From Bacillus sp. RO3 (GTDB lineage Bacteria; Bacillota; Bacilli; Bacillales; Bacillaceae_B), in contig NZ_JAAXCV010000022.1 of the NCBI RefSeq assembly GCF_012911895.1, positions 1-64,000 on the forward strand: 64,000 bases of DNA. The letters are read 5' to 3'. Shown one piece after another: positions 1-7,499 of this stretch. Numbering within the stretch: the first letter of the stretch is position 1; each line of letters begins with the position of its first letter. The notes under the pieces were generated by a model that was given only the letters and a program-made list of their open reading frames with translations, made no database searches and was not told the DNA's origin. The position numbers and the translations under genes are program-made.

Positions 1-111
1 GCTTTGTATGATTATGACGACAATAAAGATGTCATAGACTTGAATCACTTTGCTTGGGATTTCGCAGAATGGTTTGATGGGGAAGAATTTTTCACACAAG
101 CACCACAGTAA
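1..111 (+). CDS. Hypothetical phage protein, C-terminal fragment
   Basis: An open frame enters the window at base 1 and ends at TAA 109-111, giving the last 36 residues of a protein. The visible tail is acidic and aromatic (ends FTQAPQ). It cannot be assigned to a family from so little sequence. Confidence 0.6.
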   Translation, partial: ALYDYDDNKDVIDLNHFAWDFAEWFDGEEFFTQAPQ

Positions 112-154
112 CTGTTGCACAGTCCGACGATGAAGTGAAGGAGTGGGAAACCGA

Positions 155-364
155 ATGGATTTATGTGAGGTATGCAAGAAGAGGCACTACACTAAGCTTT
201 GTGACTTTGCAGTGGGATCCGGAATTATAAGCAGTAGCCGTAATTTTGCTGAACTAACCAGAACGTGTGACAAGAAATTATGTGACAAGTGTGCGGTGAA
301 CATCTGGACGGATTGTGATATCTGTCCAGGTCATGCTGAAGAAGTTAGAAATAAATTAATTTGA
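155..364 (+). CDS. Small Cys-rich phage protein
   Basis: A 69-residue protein with a CxxC pair near the start (LCEVCKK), a second pair (LCDKC) and a CDIC motif, which suggests a small zinc-binding fold. An upstream GTG at 143 sits directly against the AAGGAG ribosome site, so ATG 155 is the better start. No function is recognised. It belongs to the series of small accessory genes in the phage early region. Confidence 0.6.
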   Translation: MDLCEVCKKRHYTKLCDFAVGSGIISSSRNFAELTRTCDKKLCDKCAVNIWTDCDICPGHAEEVRNKLI

Positions 365-373
365 GTGGAGAGG

Positions 374-520
374 ATGAACACCATGAATTGGTCAGAGTAC
401 AAGAAGTCAATTACCTCTTTGTCGGAAGAAGAAAAAACAAAGATTGAACAGGAAGCTAAAGAACTATCTGGAAATTTAGGGAAGGATGAAAGCAATGAAA
501 AACCTGAACTACTTAAATAA
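374..520 (+). CDS. Small phage protein, 48 aa
   Basis: A short charged ORF (starts MNTMNWSEYKK) preceded by GGAGAGG and overlapping the next gene by 35 bases. It is predicted to be helical and acidic. No family is recognised. The ribosome site and the overlap typical of phage operons support it as coding. Confidence 0.45.
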   Translation: MNTMNWSEYKKSITSLSEEEKTKIEQEAKELSGNLGKDESNEKPELLK

Positions 521-842
521 ATTTAGGGTTCCTTTAATGGGCGCTTCAGGTGACAAATACAATGGTGCTTTTATTATGAAAATTAAAGGTGAAACCTACC
601 AAGTGATCGCTTCCAACGGCGGCGGATGGGAACATGTCAGTATTTCTCATAAGCATAAGGTTCCATCGTGGAAGACGATGTGCGAACTAAAAGAACTGTT
701 TTTTGAAGAAGATGAGGTAGTTATGCAGCTGCACCCAGCCAAAGTAAATCACATTAATAATCACAAGAACTGCCTCCACCTATGGCGGCCAGTAACCGAA
801 ACGATACCACTTCCACCCACTGAAATGGTGGGGATTAAGTAA
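486..842 (+). CDS. DUF7694-type phage protein
   Basis: A 118-residue protein whose core matches a widespread phage family of unknown function, recognised by the motifs VIASNGGGWEHVS, PSWKTM, a LFFEEDEVVMQLHP stretch and a closing CLHLWRP. The length is normal for the family. It begins inside the preceding small ORF behind a GGGAAGG ribosome site. In other phages this family sits among small early or accessory genes, as here. The biochemical role is unknown. Confidence 0.8.
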   Translation: MKAMKNLNYLNKFRVPLMGASGDKYNGAFIMKIKGETYQVIASNGGGWEHVSISHKHKVPSWKTMCELKELFFEEDEVVMQLHPAKVNHINNHKNCLHLWRPVTETIPLPPTEMVGIK

Positions 843-862
843 AGAATAGGTGTGATTGTAAA

Positions 863-1072
863 ATGGATGCATTTAAAATCATGTACTGGTTGGAAAAACA
901 CAAAAGAAAAATCATATTATGCGCTTGGGCGATATTGATTACCGAGTCGATCATCATTATTAGAGAAGTAGCAACTGGAGCGTTTGAGATGTTTGGATTA
1001 TCATTCTGGACATTCATATTAGGCTTGATCAATTGGGCATGGCTACAGATATTTTTCCAAGCAGATAAATAA
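863..1072 (+). CDS. Small phage membrane protein
   Basis: A 69-residue protein with two predicted membrane helices (around residues 17-36 and 44-64) separated by a short loop, and lysines at the N-terminus. No family is recognised. It lies between the DUF7694 gene and yopX. Confidence 0.55.
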   Translation: MDAFKIMYWLEKHKRKIILCAWAILITESIIIIREVATGAFEMFGLSFWTFILGLINWAWLQIFFQADK

Positions 1073-1099
1073 CCAAATTGTATTGAAAGGAGAAGAGTA

Positions 1100-1504
1100 A
1101 TGAGAACAATAAAGTTCAACTTCTATAATACCCGCACCAAGAAGTACACAAGGTGGGGAGATGCCAATTCGTCTTTACCAATGATGGCTTTCGAAACACA
1201 TGAACACATCGAGTTTCTTCAGTATACAGGGTTAAAGGATAAAAACGGAACGGAGATTTACGAAGGGGATATCATCTCATTTCCAGATATGGGTGAAGAG
1301 GGTTACGAATACAAAGAAGGCTTTGACTATACAAATGTAGCAACTGTACATTTTGAGGATGGTAGATACGGATTGGAAAAGTTCCAGTGTGACAATAGTG
1401 GTGTGTTAGAAGAATTGAATGATCATGATGAACTTATTTCAACTTTCGAGTCATCAGAAGTCATCGGCAACATAAATAAAAATCCTGACCTGGTGAAATT
1501 ATGA
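1100..1504 (+). CDS. YopX family protein
   Basis: A 134-residue protein matching the YopX family: the conserved segment LQYTGLKDKNGTEIYEGDI is followed by a beta-rich body and a closing EVIGNI motif. YopX proteins are common in Gram-positive phages and their function is unknown. The start ATG follows GAAAGGAGA. Its stop codon overlaps the ATG of the next gene (ATGA), so the two are translationally coupled. Confidence 0.9.
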   Translation: MRTIKFNFYNTRTKKYTRWGDANSSLPMMAFETHEHIEFLQYTGLKDKNGTEIYEGDIISFPDMGEEGYEYKEGFDYTNVATVHFEDGRYGLEKFQCDNSGVLEELNDHDELISTFESSEVIGNINKNPDLVKL

Positions 1505-2037
1505 GCGCGATCAATCAGCAATACCTCCAGTTAAGAACCCTCATCAAGAATAATTCACATAAAGAGATTATTGTAGTTTGCGTTGGAACAGATCGATCTA
1601 CAGGCGATTCCCTTGGTCCATTGGTAGGCACGATTCTCCAAGAGAAAAGATTAGAACATATTCATGTCTTCGGGACCATTGATTATCCAGTTCACGCGGT
1701 AAATTTACACTCCACCTTAGATGGCATAAGCAAGCAATTCCGCAATCCGTATGTAATCGGGATTGATGCCACATTGGGAAGATTGAAAGCAGTCGGGGAA
1801 ATCTCAGTTCACAATAGACCATTAAGACCAGGGGCCGGGTTAGGGAAGGAGCTGCCAGAAGTCGGGGAATGTTCCATAACTGGCACTGTAAATGTAGGGG
1901 GATTCATGGAGATTTTTGTACTTCAAAATACCAGACTGAGCCTAGTGATGAAGATGGCGAAGGATATAGCTGAACTAATCATCCTGGTTGATAAATATCT
2001 TTTAAATATCTTTCAAGGAAGAACAGGACCCTGCTAG
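1501..2037 (+). CDS. YyaC family spore protease-like protein (DUF1256), phage-encoded
   Basis: A 178-residue protein matching the YyaC/DUF1256 family, which is related to the germination protease Gpr and is normally a chromosomal sporulation gene. Visible family motifs are CVGTDRSTGDSLGP near residues 28-42, the GTIDYPVHA segment, GIDATLGR and PGAGLGKELPEVGE. It is slightly shorter than the roughly 200-residue host protein as I recall it. It sits inside a phage operon, coupled by ATGA to yopX, so this is a phage-borne paralogue. A role during sporulation of the lysogen is an inference only. Confidence 0.85.
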   Translation: MSAINQQYLQLRTLIKNNSHKEIIVVCVGTDRSTGDSLGPLVGTILQEKRLEHIHVFGTIDYPVHAVNLHSTLDGISKQFRNPYVIGIDATLGRLKAVGEISVHNRPLRPGAGLGKELPEVGECSITGTVNVGGFMEIFVLQNTRLSLVMKMAKDIAELIILVDKYLLNIFQGRTGPC

Positions 2038-2070
2038 AGGTAGCAGCTTCAAAATAGAGGAGGAGTTAAG

Positions 2071-2247
2071 GTGAACGCTCTTCAAAAGTTGAAAGAAATC
2101 ACGGAAAACCAGAAATCAATCAGCACGAGCCGGTTGGCACCACTTCTTAAAGAAATTGAACTCATGTATATCGGTCAGGGGAAACGTATTGCAAAGCAAA
2201 GGAAGGAATTGAGCCTTCTTCAAATCTCGAAGAAGCGAACAGAATAA
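2071..2247 (+). CDS. Small phage protein, 58 aa
   Basis: GTG start behind a strong GAGGAGGAG site. The protein is charged and helical (starts MNALQKLKEITE) with a basic C-terminus. No family is recognised. Confidence 0.5.
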   Translation: MNALQKLKEITENQKSISTSRLAPLLKEIELMYIGQGKRIAKQRKELSLLQISKKRTE

Positions 2248-2259
2248 GGGGGAGATCGA

Positions 2260-2514
2260 TTGGAGTTTGGGAAAAGGAGACAAGTGAAAACCAGGAAGGT
2301 TCATGAGTGTACAGGATGCTTGAAAGAAATCGAAAAAGGTTCAGCAGCTGTTTACCACACGGGTAAGACAGATGAGGAATTTTATAAAATCCATCTTCAC
2401 CTGGAGTGTCATCAATTTATGGTGAAGCATAAAGAATATTTGAACGAAGGGGTTTGGAAAGGGTGCGTACATGATATCCGGAAAGAGCAGGATAAGGCGA
2501 TTTCGTTTGAATGA
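2260..2514 (+). CDS. Small phage protein with CxxC and His-rich segment
   Basis: TTG start after AAGGGGGAG. The 84-residue protein has HECTGCLKEIEKG near the N-terminus and an IHLHLECHQF segment, together a plausible zinc site. No function is recognised; similar small zinc-ribbon proteins are common in the early regions of Bacillus phages. Confidence 0.6.
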   Translation: MEFGKRRQVKTRKVHECTGCLKEIEKGSAAVYHTGKTDEEFYKIHLHLECHQFMVKHKEYLNEGVWKGCVHDIRKEQDKAISFE

Positions 2515-2524
2515 TAAGAGGGAG

Positions 2525-2698
2525 TTATTCTCCCTCCCCATTCTTTTCTTCTTTCTTTAATTGCTCGATTCCTAACTTGATTATCTCATTAAGCGCCTTA
2601 GATCGTGAGGGTATTCGCTTTCCATACTGATAATCCTCAACTTCTTTAAGAACATCATCGTCAAGAATAACGCTGATAACAGGCTTTTTTGTAGCCAT
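2525..2698 (-). CDS. Ribbon-helix-helix regulator (minus strand)
   Basis: A 57-residue protein on the minus strand: a beta strand (KPVISVILDDDVL), then helices and SRSKALNEIIKLG, the pattern of CopG/Arc-type ribbon-helix-helix DNA-binding proteins. The ribosome site AAGGAGG lies 8 bases upstream of the ATG. It is divergent from a second small ribbon-helix-helix gene (2872-3015), and the 174-base gap contains two perfect inverted repeats. I infer a pair of autoregulators controlling this accessory region. It is the only minus-strand gene in the first 35 kb. Confidence 0.75.
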   Translation of the reverse strand: MATKKPVISVILDDDVLKEVEDYQYGKRIPSRSKALNEIIKLGIEQLKKEEKNGEGE

Positions 2699-2724
2699 AG
2701 TACAACCCTCCTTAATAATATATG

Positions 2725-2842
2725 AGGTTCATAACTTATTATAACAAATATTTTCAAAAAATATAGGTGGAAATGGTTGTTAAGTTATGAACCTTTGTGC
2801 TAACATGTGGTTATGAAGTTAATAACTTTATAACTTCATAAC
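2725..2842. promoter_or_regulatory. Divergent operator region with two perfect inverted repeats
   Basis: Inverted repeat 1 is AGGTTCATAACTTA (2725-2738) with its exact complement at 2781-2794. Inverted repeat 2 is GTTATGAAGTTA (2810-2821) with its exact complement at 2831-2842. All four arms share the half-site ATAACTT/AAGTTAT, with further copies between them. A -10 hexamer TATAAT at 2843-2848 abuts repeat 2, which would put that repeat over the -35 region of the rightward gene. Repeat 1 lies in the leader of the leftward gene. This is the layout of an autoregulated divergent operator. Confidence 0.7.
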
Positions 2843-2871
2843 TATAATCCTATGAAAGAGGTGATGATTAT

Positions 2872-3015
2872 ATGACAGATAAAATCACTATCTCCATTCT
2901 GCTCGAACCAGAAGTGTTTCAGCAGATCACAGAAATGCAGAAAGAAAAAGGTGTGTTCAGCCGGTCTGAGTTAATCAGGCGCATTATTGACGCAGGGATC
3001 AAGAAGGTAAAGTAG
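2872..3015 (+). CDS. Ribbon-helix-helix regulator (plus strand)
   Basis: A 47-residue protein starting MTDKITISILLEPEVF, followed by FSRSELIRRIIDAG, the strand-helix-helix pattern of CopG-type repressors. AGAGGTGAT lies just before the ATG. It is transcribed away from the minus-strand ribbon-helix-helix gene across shared palindromes. The two proteins share the fold and the S-R-S segment but differ elsewhere, so they are paralogues rather than a recent duplication. Confidence 0.7.
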   Translation: MTDKITISILLEPEVFQQITEMQKEKGVFSRSELIRRIIDAGIKKVK

Positions 3016-3041
3016 CTTCAATCGAAAGGAGGTGAAACAGA

Positions 3042-3389
3042 TTGAAGCTCGGACAAAAAGTCTACATCACAGAATACTACATAAAAGCTAAGGCAGTTAA
3101 CTTTGGAGAATTGTCACAAGAGGATAAGGACGATTTGCTGGAAGGCGGCATCTTAAAAAGACCCGCTGTTCAGATTGTTGGATGTCTCTCTGAAGGAATT
3201 ATCGTTGGAAAAAGATCGATTGTTACTTCTAGGGATTTCATATTGAAAGATGATCATGAAACGTGGGAGCAGGTTGCTTACGAACCTCTAGAAGTGACAT
3301 TCAGCCATTTAGAACCGGTTTACCTGGTTGCTACAAACTTAACAACCATTCGCCGGGTACCTGAAAAAGCAATTCAAATAATCGAGTGA
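3042..3389 (+). CDS. Hypothetical phage protein, 115 aa
   Basis: TTG start behind GAAAGGAGGTGAAA. The sequence is mixed and beta-rich, with no motif I recognise. It leads a run of accessory genes downstream of the ribbon-helix-helix pair and may be in the regulated transcript. Confidence 0.6.
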   Translation: MKLGQKVYITEYYIKAKAVNFGELSQEDKDDLLEGGILKRPAVQIVGCLSEGIIVGKRSIVTSRDFILKDDHETWEQVAYEPLEVTFSHLEPVYLVATNLTTIRRVPEKAIQIIE

Positions 3390-3399
3390 GGTGATGTTG

Positions 3400-3795
3400 G
3401 TGACCGAATTTGAGAAACATCTGCTTTCAGTAAGAGAAGTGTTCATCAATTTTCCCAACCGGATTCAAAAGCTCGAACAAGATTTGAAGAAGGCTGATAT
3501 GGAGATCATGGACTTGATGCATGTGATTGAGTTTAAAAGCCTAAACGCATTCGAAGGTTTTAAACTTTGCAAGCAAGTCCAAGAAGCCAGGAGAAGACGC
3601 AGGGCAATCAAAGATGAATTGGATTTCTTTGAACCGATAAAAAGTCTTTTGAGTACAGCCGGAAAGCCGTCGGACCATCATATTAACAAAACCATCGGGA
3701 GCGTCCGAAAGATTGAAATGCACCACAAAACGCGCACATACAAGATGAGGGTGCGGAAGGATCTTCAAAAATTAATAAAGGAGGTCAATGAATGA
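3400..3795 (+). CDS. Hypothetical phage coiled-coil protein
   Basis: About 131 residues, strongly helical and basic (RIQKLEQDLKKADMEI, EARRRRRAIKDEL). Starts at GTG 3391 and ATG 3394 are possible, but the GAGGTGAT ribosome site fits GTG 3400 better. No family is recognised. Confidence 0.55.
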   Translation: MTEFEKHLLSVREVFINFPNRIQKLEQDLKKADMEIMDLMHVIEFKSLNAFEGFKLCKQVQEARRRRRAIKDELDFFEPIKSLLSTAGKPSDHHINKTIGSVRKIEMHHKTRTYKMRVRKDLQKLIKEVNE

Positions 3796-3805
3796 GTAAG
3801 AGGCG

Positions 3806-3835
3806 AATCTTGAAGCCTGGTCAGACTTCAAGATT
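3806..3835 (+). other. 10-bp hairpin after the coiled-coil gene
   Basis: AATCTTGAAG at 3806-3815 is repeated as its exact complement at 3826-3835. No T-run follows, so it is not a standard terminator. A 15-codon ORF (3792-3839) spans it. It may be an mRNA-stabilising hairpin or chance. Confidence 0.3.
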
Positions 3836-3921
3836 CTGAATATTTAGGCGTTAGACGCATTGCTGGGGAAGCTCTAAAGAAAGTAGCAGCCAAATCATAA
3901 ACTTAAAATGGAGGCTTTTTT

Positions 3922-4140
3922 ATGAAAATCGTTATCTGGAAATTAAAAATGTTGATTGCCAAATTGAAGCACCCTGGCGCTGGTTATTACGAAAGAATGT
4001 GCTTAGTTGGTGGATATACTAAAAAGGACATCGACAACATGGTTCGCGAAGCAATCAAAAGAGGGGAATGCGGTGGTTCAGCGGCTGATAAGTGGATTAG
4101 AGAAGAAGTTTGCTATGAAGATATCACCTGCTGGAACTAA
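3922..4140 (+). CDS. Hypothetical phage protein, 72 aa
   Basis: A basic N-terminus (MKIVIWKLKMLIAKLKH) followed by a soluble region with GYTKKDIDNMVREAI. The ATG follows GGAGGC. No family is recognised. Confidence 0.5.
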   Translation: MKIVIWKLKMLIAKLKHPGAGYYERMCLVGGYTKKDIDNMVREAIKRGECGGSAADKWIREEVCYEDITCWN

Positions 4141-4156
4141 AAATAGGAGGGATCGG

Positions 4157-4927
4157 ATGAAGGAATTAGTCTTTATTGAAAACGGTAAAGCTGTAACAGA
4201 TAGTTTGACGGTAGCAGAAGTATTCGGGAAAGATCACGACAAAGTAGTCCGAGATATTGGAGTGCAATTAGCGAAACTGGAAACGGCAGGAGAGATGGAG
4301 TTTTCAACCGCCAACTTTGTCGGGTCAACTTACGACTCAAGAGGTAAACAATATGTTAAGTGGGATATGACAGAAGAAGCTTTCACTTTAATCGCGATGT
4401 CATATACAACTCCAGAAGCGATGAAATTCAAAGTCAAATTCATTCAAGAGTTTAAAAGAATGAGAGAAACACTTAACACGATTCTTTCTCCATCATACAT
4501 GATTGAAGATCCGATCAAACGTGCTCAAAAATGGATTGAAGAGCAAACAGAGAAGAAGATGCTCGAGCAGCAGGTGGCCGAATCCAAGCCGAAAGTAACC
4601 TACTATGATGAAATCCTAAAATCTACTGGTGTCGTCACAATAACTCAGATTGCAAAGGACTATGGAATGTCCGGGCAGAAATTGAACGATCTTTTGCATG
4701 ACAACGGTGTACAGTACAAACAAAGTGGCCAGTGGCTCCTTTATCACAAATATCAGGATCGCGGATACACAAAATCAGAAACGCAGTCATATCGTCGCTC
4801 TAGCGGTGAAACCGGTACTAAACTCCATACCAAATGGACTCAAAAGGGCAGGCTCTTTATATACAACCTCTTATCTAAATTGGACATCGAGCCTCTTATG
4901 GATCGTGAGCAAAAAAAAGAAGCCTAG
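4157..4927 (+). CDS. Rha-type phage regulatory protein with C-terminal antirepressor domain
   Basis: A 256-residue protein. The N-terminal half is a Rha/pRha domain (VFGKDHDKVVRDI at about residues 22-34; ANFVGSTYDSRGKQYV; MTEEAFTLIAM). The C-terminal half resembles the KilA-C/AntC type DNA-binding domain (TITQIAKDYGMSGQKLNDLLHDNG; WTQKGRLFIYNLL). Such fusions act as phage antirepressors or lysis/lysogeny regulators. Start ATG 4157 follows TAGGAGGGAT; the longer upstream frame lacks family similarity and overlaps the preceding gene. It lies directly before the replication genes. Confidence 0.85.
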   Translation: MKELVFIENGKAVTDSLTVAEVFGKDHDKVVRDIGVQLAKLETAGEMEFSTANFVGSTYDSRGKQYVKWDMTEEAFTLIAMSYTTPEAMKFKVKFIQEFKRMRETLNTILSPSYMIEDPIKRAQKWIEEQTEKKMLEQQVAESKPKVTYYDEILKSTGVVTITQIAKDYGMSGQKLNDLLHDNGVQYKQSGQWLLYHKYQDRGYTKSETQSYRRSSGETGTKLHTKWTQKGRLFIYNLLSKLDIEPLMDREQKKEA

Positions 4928-5015
4928 ACGCGGCAACGTCTTCAGGCTCCAAAGTAAACAAATCTATTTTACAGTATATCAGAATTTGGACAAGTTATAC
5001 CAGGAAGGTGAAATA

Positions 5016-5810
5016 ATGGCTAAATTCAGACAGGTGCATACAACATTTTGGCAGGATCCTCGGGTATTGGAGGAGATGACTCCCGAAGACAAATATTTCT
5101 ACCTGTATCTTTTGACCAATCCGAATACGACTCAAATCGGAGTGTATCAGATCACGAAGAAACAGATGGCTTTTGATTTAGGATATTCAACAGAGTCCAT
5201 AAACAGCCTCCTTGAGCGATTCATTAACATGCACGGAGTCGTTAAATACAACGAGGTGACAAGGGAAATCGCCATTATCAACTGGGGAAAATATAACCTT
5301 CATAAAGCTGGCAAACCAGTAATCGATTGTGTGAAGAAAGAATTGGAAGCGGTTAAGGACCGGACGCTCCTTTGGGAAGTCATGAATAATATACCAAATC
5401 AGAGTGTAATCGATGAATTTTCACGATACGTCTACGATACGTCAACGACACGTGGACAAGAAGAAGAAAAAGAACAAGAAGAAGAATTAGAAGAAGAACA
5501 AGAACAACAAGAAGAAAACGTGTATCACTTTTACCAGGAGAATTTCGGAGTCCTTAATCCGTACATTTCACAAAGTTTAACTATGTGGGTGGATGATGTA
5601 GGAATTGATCTAGTAATTGAATCCATGAAAAGAGCATTAGCAAACCAAAAGAGATTCAACTATGCAGAAGGTATTTTGAAACGTTGGCAAAACGAGAACA
5701 TTAAAACACTTGCAGAAGTGGAAGCGTTAGATAAGCAGTTCGCTAACAAAGGAAGTGGTAAGCCTAATGGACAGCCTAAAGAACCAACTCCATACGATAC
5801 TGTCTTCTAA
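5016..5810 (+). CDS. DnaD-like replisome organiser (replication initiation)
   Basis: A 264-residue protein. Residues about 1-105 form the winged-helix replication domain (FWQDPRVLEEMTPEDKYFYL, YQITKKQMAFDLGYS). A low-complexity acidic linker of E, K and Q follows, then a C-terminal DnaD domain (residues about 165-240: FYQENFGVLNPYISQSL, ALANQKRFNYAEGILKRW). It recognises the phage origin and recruits the helicase loader encoded next. The start ATG follows AGGAAGG. Three tandem 11-bp repeats lie within the gene just before the linker, as expected for phage initiators that carry their own origin. Confidence 0.88.
   Translation: MAKFRQVHTTFWQDPRVLEEMTPEDKYFYLYLLTNPNTTQIGVYQITKKQMAFDLGYSTESINSLLERFINMHGVVKYNEVTREIAIINWGKYNLHKAGKPVIDCVKKELEAVKDRTLLWEVMNNIPNQSVIDEFSRYVYDTSTTRGQEEEKEQEEELEEEQEQQEENVYHFYQENFGVLNPYISQSLTMWVDDVGIDLVIESMKRALANQKRFNYAEGILKRWQNENIKTLAEVEALDKQFANKGSGKPNGQPKEPTPYDTVF
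5423..5455 (+). repeat. Three tandem 11-bp iterons in the initiator gene (candidate origin)
   Basis: Three adjacent 11-base units, ACGATACGTCT, ACGATACGTCA and ACGACACGTGG, follow one another without gap at 5423, 5434 and 5445. The period equals one helical turn. They are followed by about 65 bases of purine-rich strand encoding the acidic linker. Position, period and context fit an iteron origin bound by the DnaD-like protein. Confidence 0.6.
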
Positions 5811-6561
5811 GATTGAAGTCATCGGAGAACGCACATGTGAACACTGCCAGGCAACAGTACAGATCATCAAGACAGATAAAGGTGAAGTAAGCGAGTGTAT
5901 CAACTGTGAAAATCTCAAACTATCGAAAGAACATACAGACTTTGTAGAACGGAACAAACCTAAAGACCATGAGTTACTTCATATACGTTACTCAAACGTC
6001 CCATATGACCTAGAGGGTGCTACTTTCAAGACTTACATACCTAGACACCCAACGCAGAAAGAAGCGCTTAAAAAGGCTGTGTGGTACGCCAACAACTTTG
6101 ACGTTTTAACAGACTGGAATTCACTCTTATTCAAAGGAACATACGGTATAGGGAAAAGCCACTTATCAAAAGCCATTATGGACAGGCTCATGGAAAACGG
6201 AAAGAGCTGCATCTTCATAGACGTACCCAGCTTAATGGATAAGATTAAGAACACCTTTAAGACGAATGAATCCACAGACGAGTTATATAACGCAGTCAGT
6301 AAAGCAGATATGGTCATATTCGATGATTTGGGAGCCGAGTATATCAAACAGTCAGAAAACGGTGAATCGTTTGTAGGAGAGGTACTATTCAAAATGTTCT
6401 CCAATCGCAACGGTAAGCCTAAGATCATCACGACAAACTGCGGTTCAAAGGAATTAATCGCTATGTACGGAAAGAATGGGTCCCGGATTATCTCACGCAT
6501 GAGAAAAGGCACGAAGATTGTAAACGTTGAAGGCGAGGATATGAGATTACAAGATTTCTAG
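5767..6561 (+). CDS. DnaC/DnaI-like helicase loader ATPase
   Basis: A 264-residue AAA+ protein. The N-terminal region has a four-Cys zinc motif (C24, C27, C44, C47), Walker A is GTYGIGKS at 124-131, Walker B is VIFDDLG at about 183-189, and an arginine-finger-like SRIISRMR lies near the C-terminus. It loads the replicative helicase at the origin opened by the DnaD-like partner. GTG 5755 is possible, but the AAAGGAAG site suits ATG 5767. It overlaps the end of the initiator gene, consistent with coupled translation. Confidence 0.9.
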   Translation: MDSLKNQLHTILSSKIEVIGERTCEHCQATVQIIKTDKGEVSECINCENLKLSKEHTDFVERNKPKDHELLHIRYSNVPYDLEGATFKTYIPRHPTQKEALKKAVWYANNFDVLTDWNSLLFKGTYGIGKSHLSKAIMDRLMENGKSCIFIDVPSLMDKIKNTFKTNESTDELYNAVSKADMVIFDDLGAEYIKQSENGESFVGEVLFKMFSNRNGKPKIITTNCGSKELIAMYGKNGSRIISRMRKGTKIVNVEGEDMRLQDF

Positions 6562-6572
6562 GAGGAATGGAA

Positions 6573-6830
6573 ATGATTGATATTAGGTTTTTATTACCGA
6601 CAGGAAGAAGTATCACATTGAACAACGAAGGGAAAATTGCAAAGGTTTGGCTCGAAGGTCAAGAAAAAACTCATAAAGTTATTGAGCATACGTATGATGC
6701 AGTTATTTTCAAAAGCTTAAATGGCAATCGGGTTAGAGAAATAAAAAAGTTAGATGTCAATTACCTCACTCCTAACCAACATGGAGGATGGAGAAGTAAC
6801 GTCTTGCACTTTAGGGGGAGTAAAGGATGA
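6573..6830 (+). CDS. Hypothetical phage protein, 85 aa
   Basis: A beta-rich small protein beginning MIDIRFLLPTGRSI. ATG 6573 is 7 bases after TAGGAGG, while ATG 6567 is too close. The stop overlaps the next start (ATGA). No family is recognised. Confidence 0.55.
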   Translation: MIDIRFLLPTGRSITLNNEGKIAKVWLEGQEKTHKVIEHTYDAVIFKSLNGNRVREIKKLDVNYLTPNQHGGWRSNVLHFRGSKG

Positions 6831-7138
6831 ATATTGGAGATAAAGAGTGGATGGAGAAAGTGGAACAGAATTTAACATTGCCGTGTAAGTTAGCCTTCCT
6901 ACTGATTAAAGAGAATGATGGAACAACAGGACTCTTCAGTACACAAGTAAAATCGACTGCGAAGATTGAAAACGTCAAGTATAGCCATATTTCAAAAAGC
7001 ACATGGACAAGTCAAGGGTCTGCGGTGCTTTCAGTCAAGGAGATCACTACTGTTCAAGAATACTTGGAAGAAACATTACACCTAATGAAGGTATGGGACT
7101 TCGCAATCATTAAAAAGGACAAAGAGAATGTGTCCTAA
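6827..7138 (+). CDS. Hypothetical phage protein, 103 aa
   Basis: A soluble mixed alpha/beta protein coupled by ATGA to the gene before and overlapping the zinc-ribbon gene after. No motif is recognised. Confidence 0.55.
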   Translation: MNIGDKEWMEKVEQNLTLPCKLAFLLIKENDGTTGLFSTQVKSTAKIENVKYSHISKSTWTSQGSAVLSVKEITTVQEYLEETLHLMKVWDFAIIKKDKENVS

Positions 7139-7322
7139 ATGCTCCAATCAAGGTCGCTACTACAAACATGAAGCAGGGGTAACACACATTATCCCTTGCT
7201 CATGTAAACAGTCTATGACAGTAAGACAAGCAAAAGAACAGGAATGGCAAAAATTCTGTGAAGGGTTTGAACAGGCTTATGAAAAAGCATTCGGCGTTAA
7301 ACCCAGTAAACTCGGCAGCTAA
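7128..7322 (+). CDS. Small zinc-ribbon phage protein
   Basis: A 64-residue protein with two CxC/CxxC knuckles (MCPKCSNQG and PCSCKQ), then a helical C-terminus. It resembles the zinc-ribbon head of DnaC-type loaders but lacks an ATPase domain. It begins inside the preceding gene. Confidence 0.6.
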   Translation: MCPKCSNQGRYYKHEAGVTHIIPCSCKQSMTVRQAKEQEWQKFCEGFEQAYEKAFGVKPSKLGS

Positions 7323-7488
7323 CAGAAGACAGTTCCTGAAAAGTTACCTGGGGTATTACGGTCACTCGAAGGAAGATCTAAGCGAGATGTCCCTTGCAGA
7401 ACTTGAACAATCCTACATTTCCAGTCGCATCGATCGCACACCTACGACAAACAAAAAAATTTATGGATTTATCATTCCAGTGAGTTGA
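7279..7488 (+). CDS. Small phage protein resembling Fur-regulated basic proteins
   Basis: A 69-residue protein with NRRQFLKSYLGYYGHSKEDL and LAELEQSYI, a helix pattern seen in small Bacillus FbpA/BH0509-like proteins. That resemblance is weak and no role is claimed. ATG 7279 lies inside the preceding gene in another frame. Confidence 0.45.
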   Translation: MKKHSALNPVNSAANRRQFLKSYLGYYGHSKEDLSEMSLAELEQSYISSRIDRTPTTNKKIYGFIIPVS

Positions 7489-7499
7489 GGTGAAAAAAC

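Noticed and set aside
3815-3899. Open frame ending LGVRRIAGEALKKVAAKS between the coiled-coil gene and the gene at 3922
   Set aside because: It has no start codon or ribosome site and a stop lies just upstream; probably a remnant or chance.
4007-4156. N-terminal extension of the Rha-like protein
   Set aside because: It overlaps the preceding gene in another frame and lacks family similarity; ATG 4157 has a proper ribosome site.
5456-5518. GAA/CAA-rich repeat in the initiator gene as further iterons
   Set aside because: It is explained by the acidic E/K/Q linker of the protein and has no fixed period.
6033-6512. Long minus-strand frame opposite the helicase loader
   Set aside because: Shadow of the real gene: it has no ribosome site and no family similarity. 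The same applies to the other long antisense frames inside terminase, tape measure, gcv and nrdJ genes.
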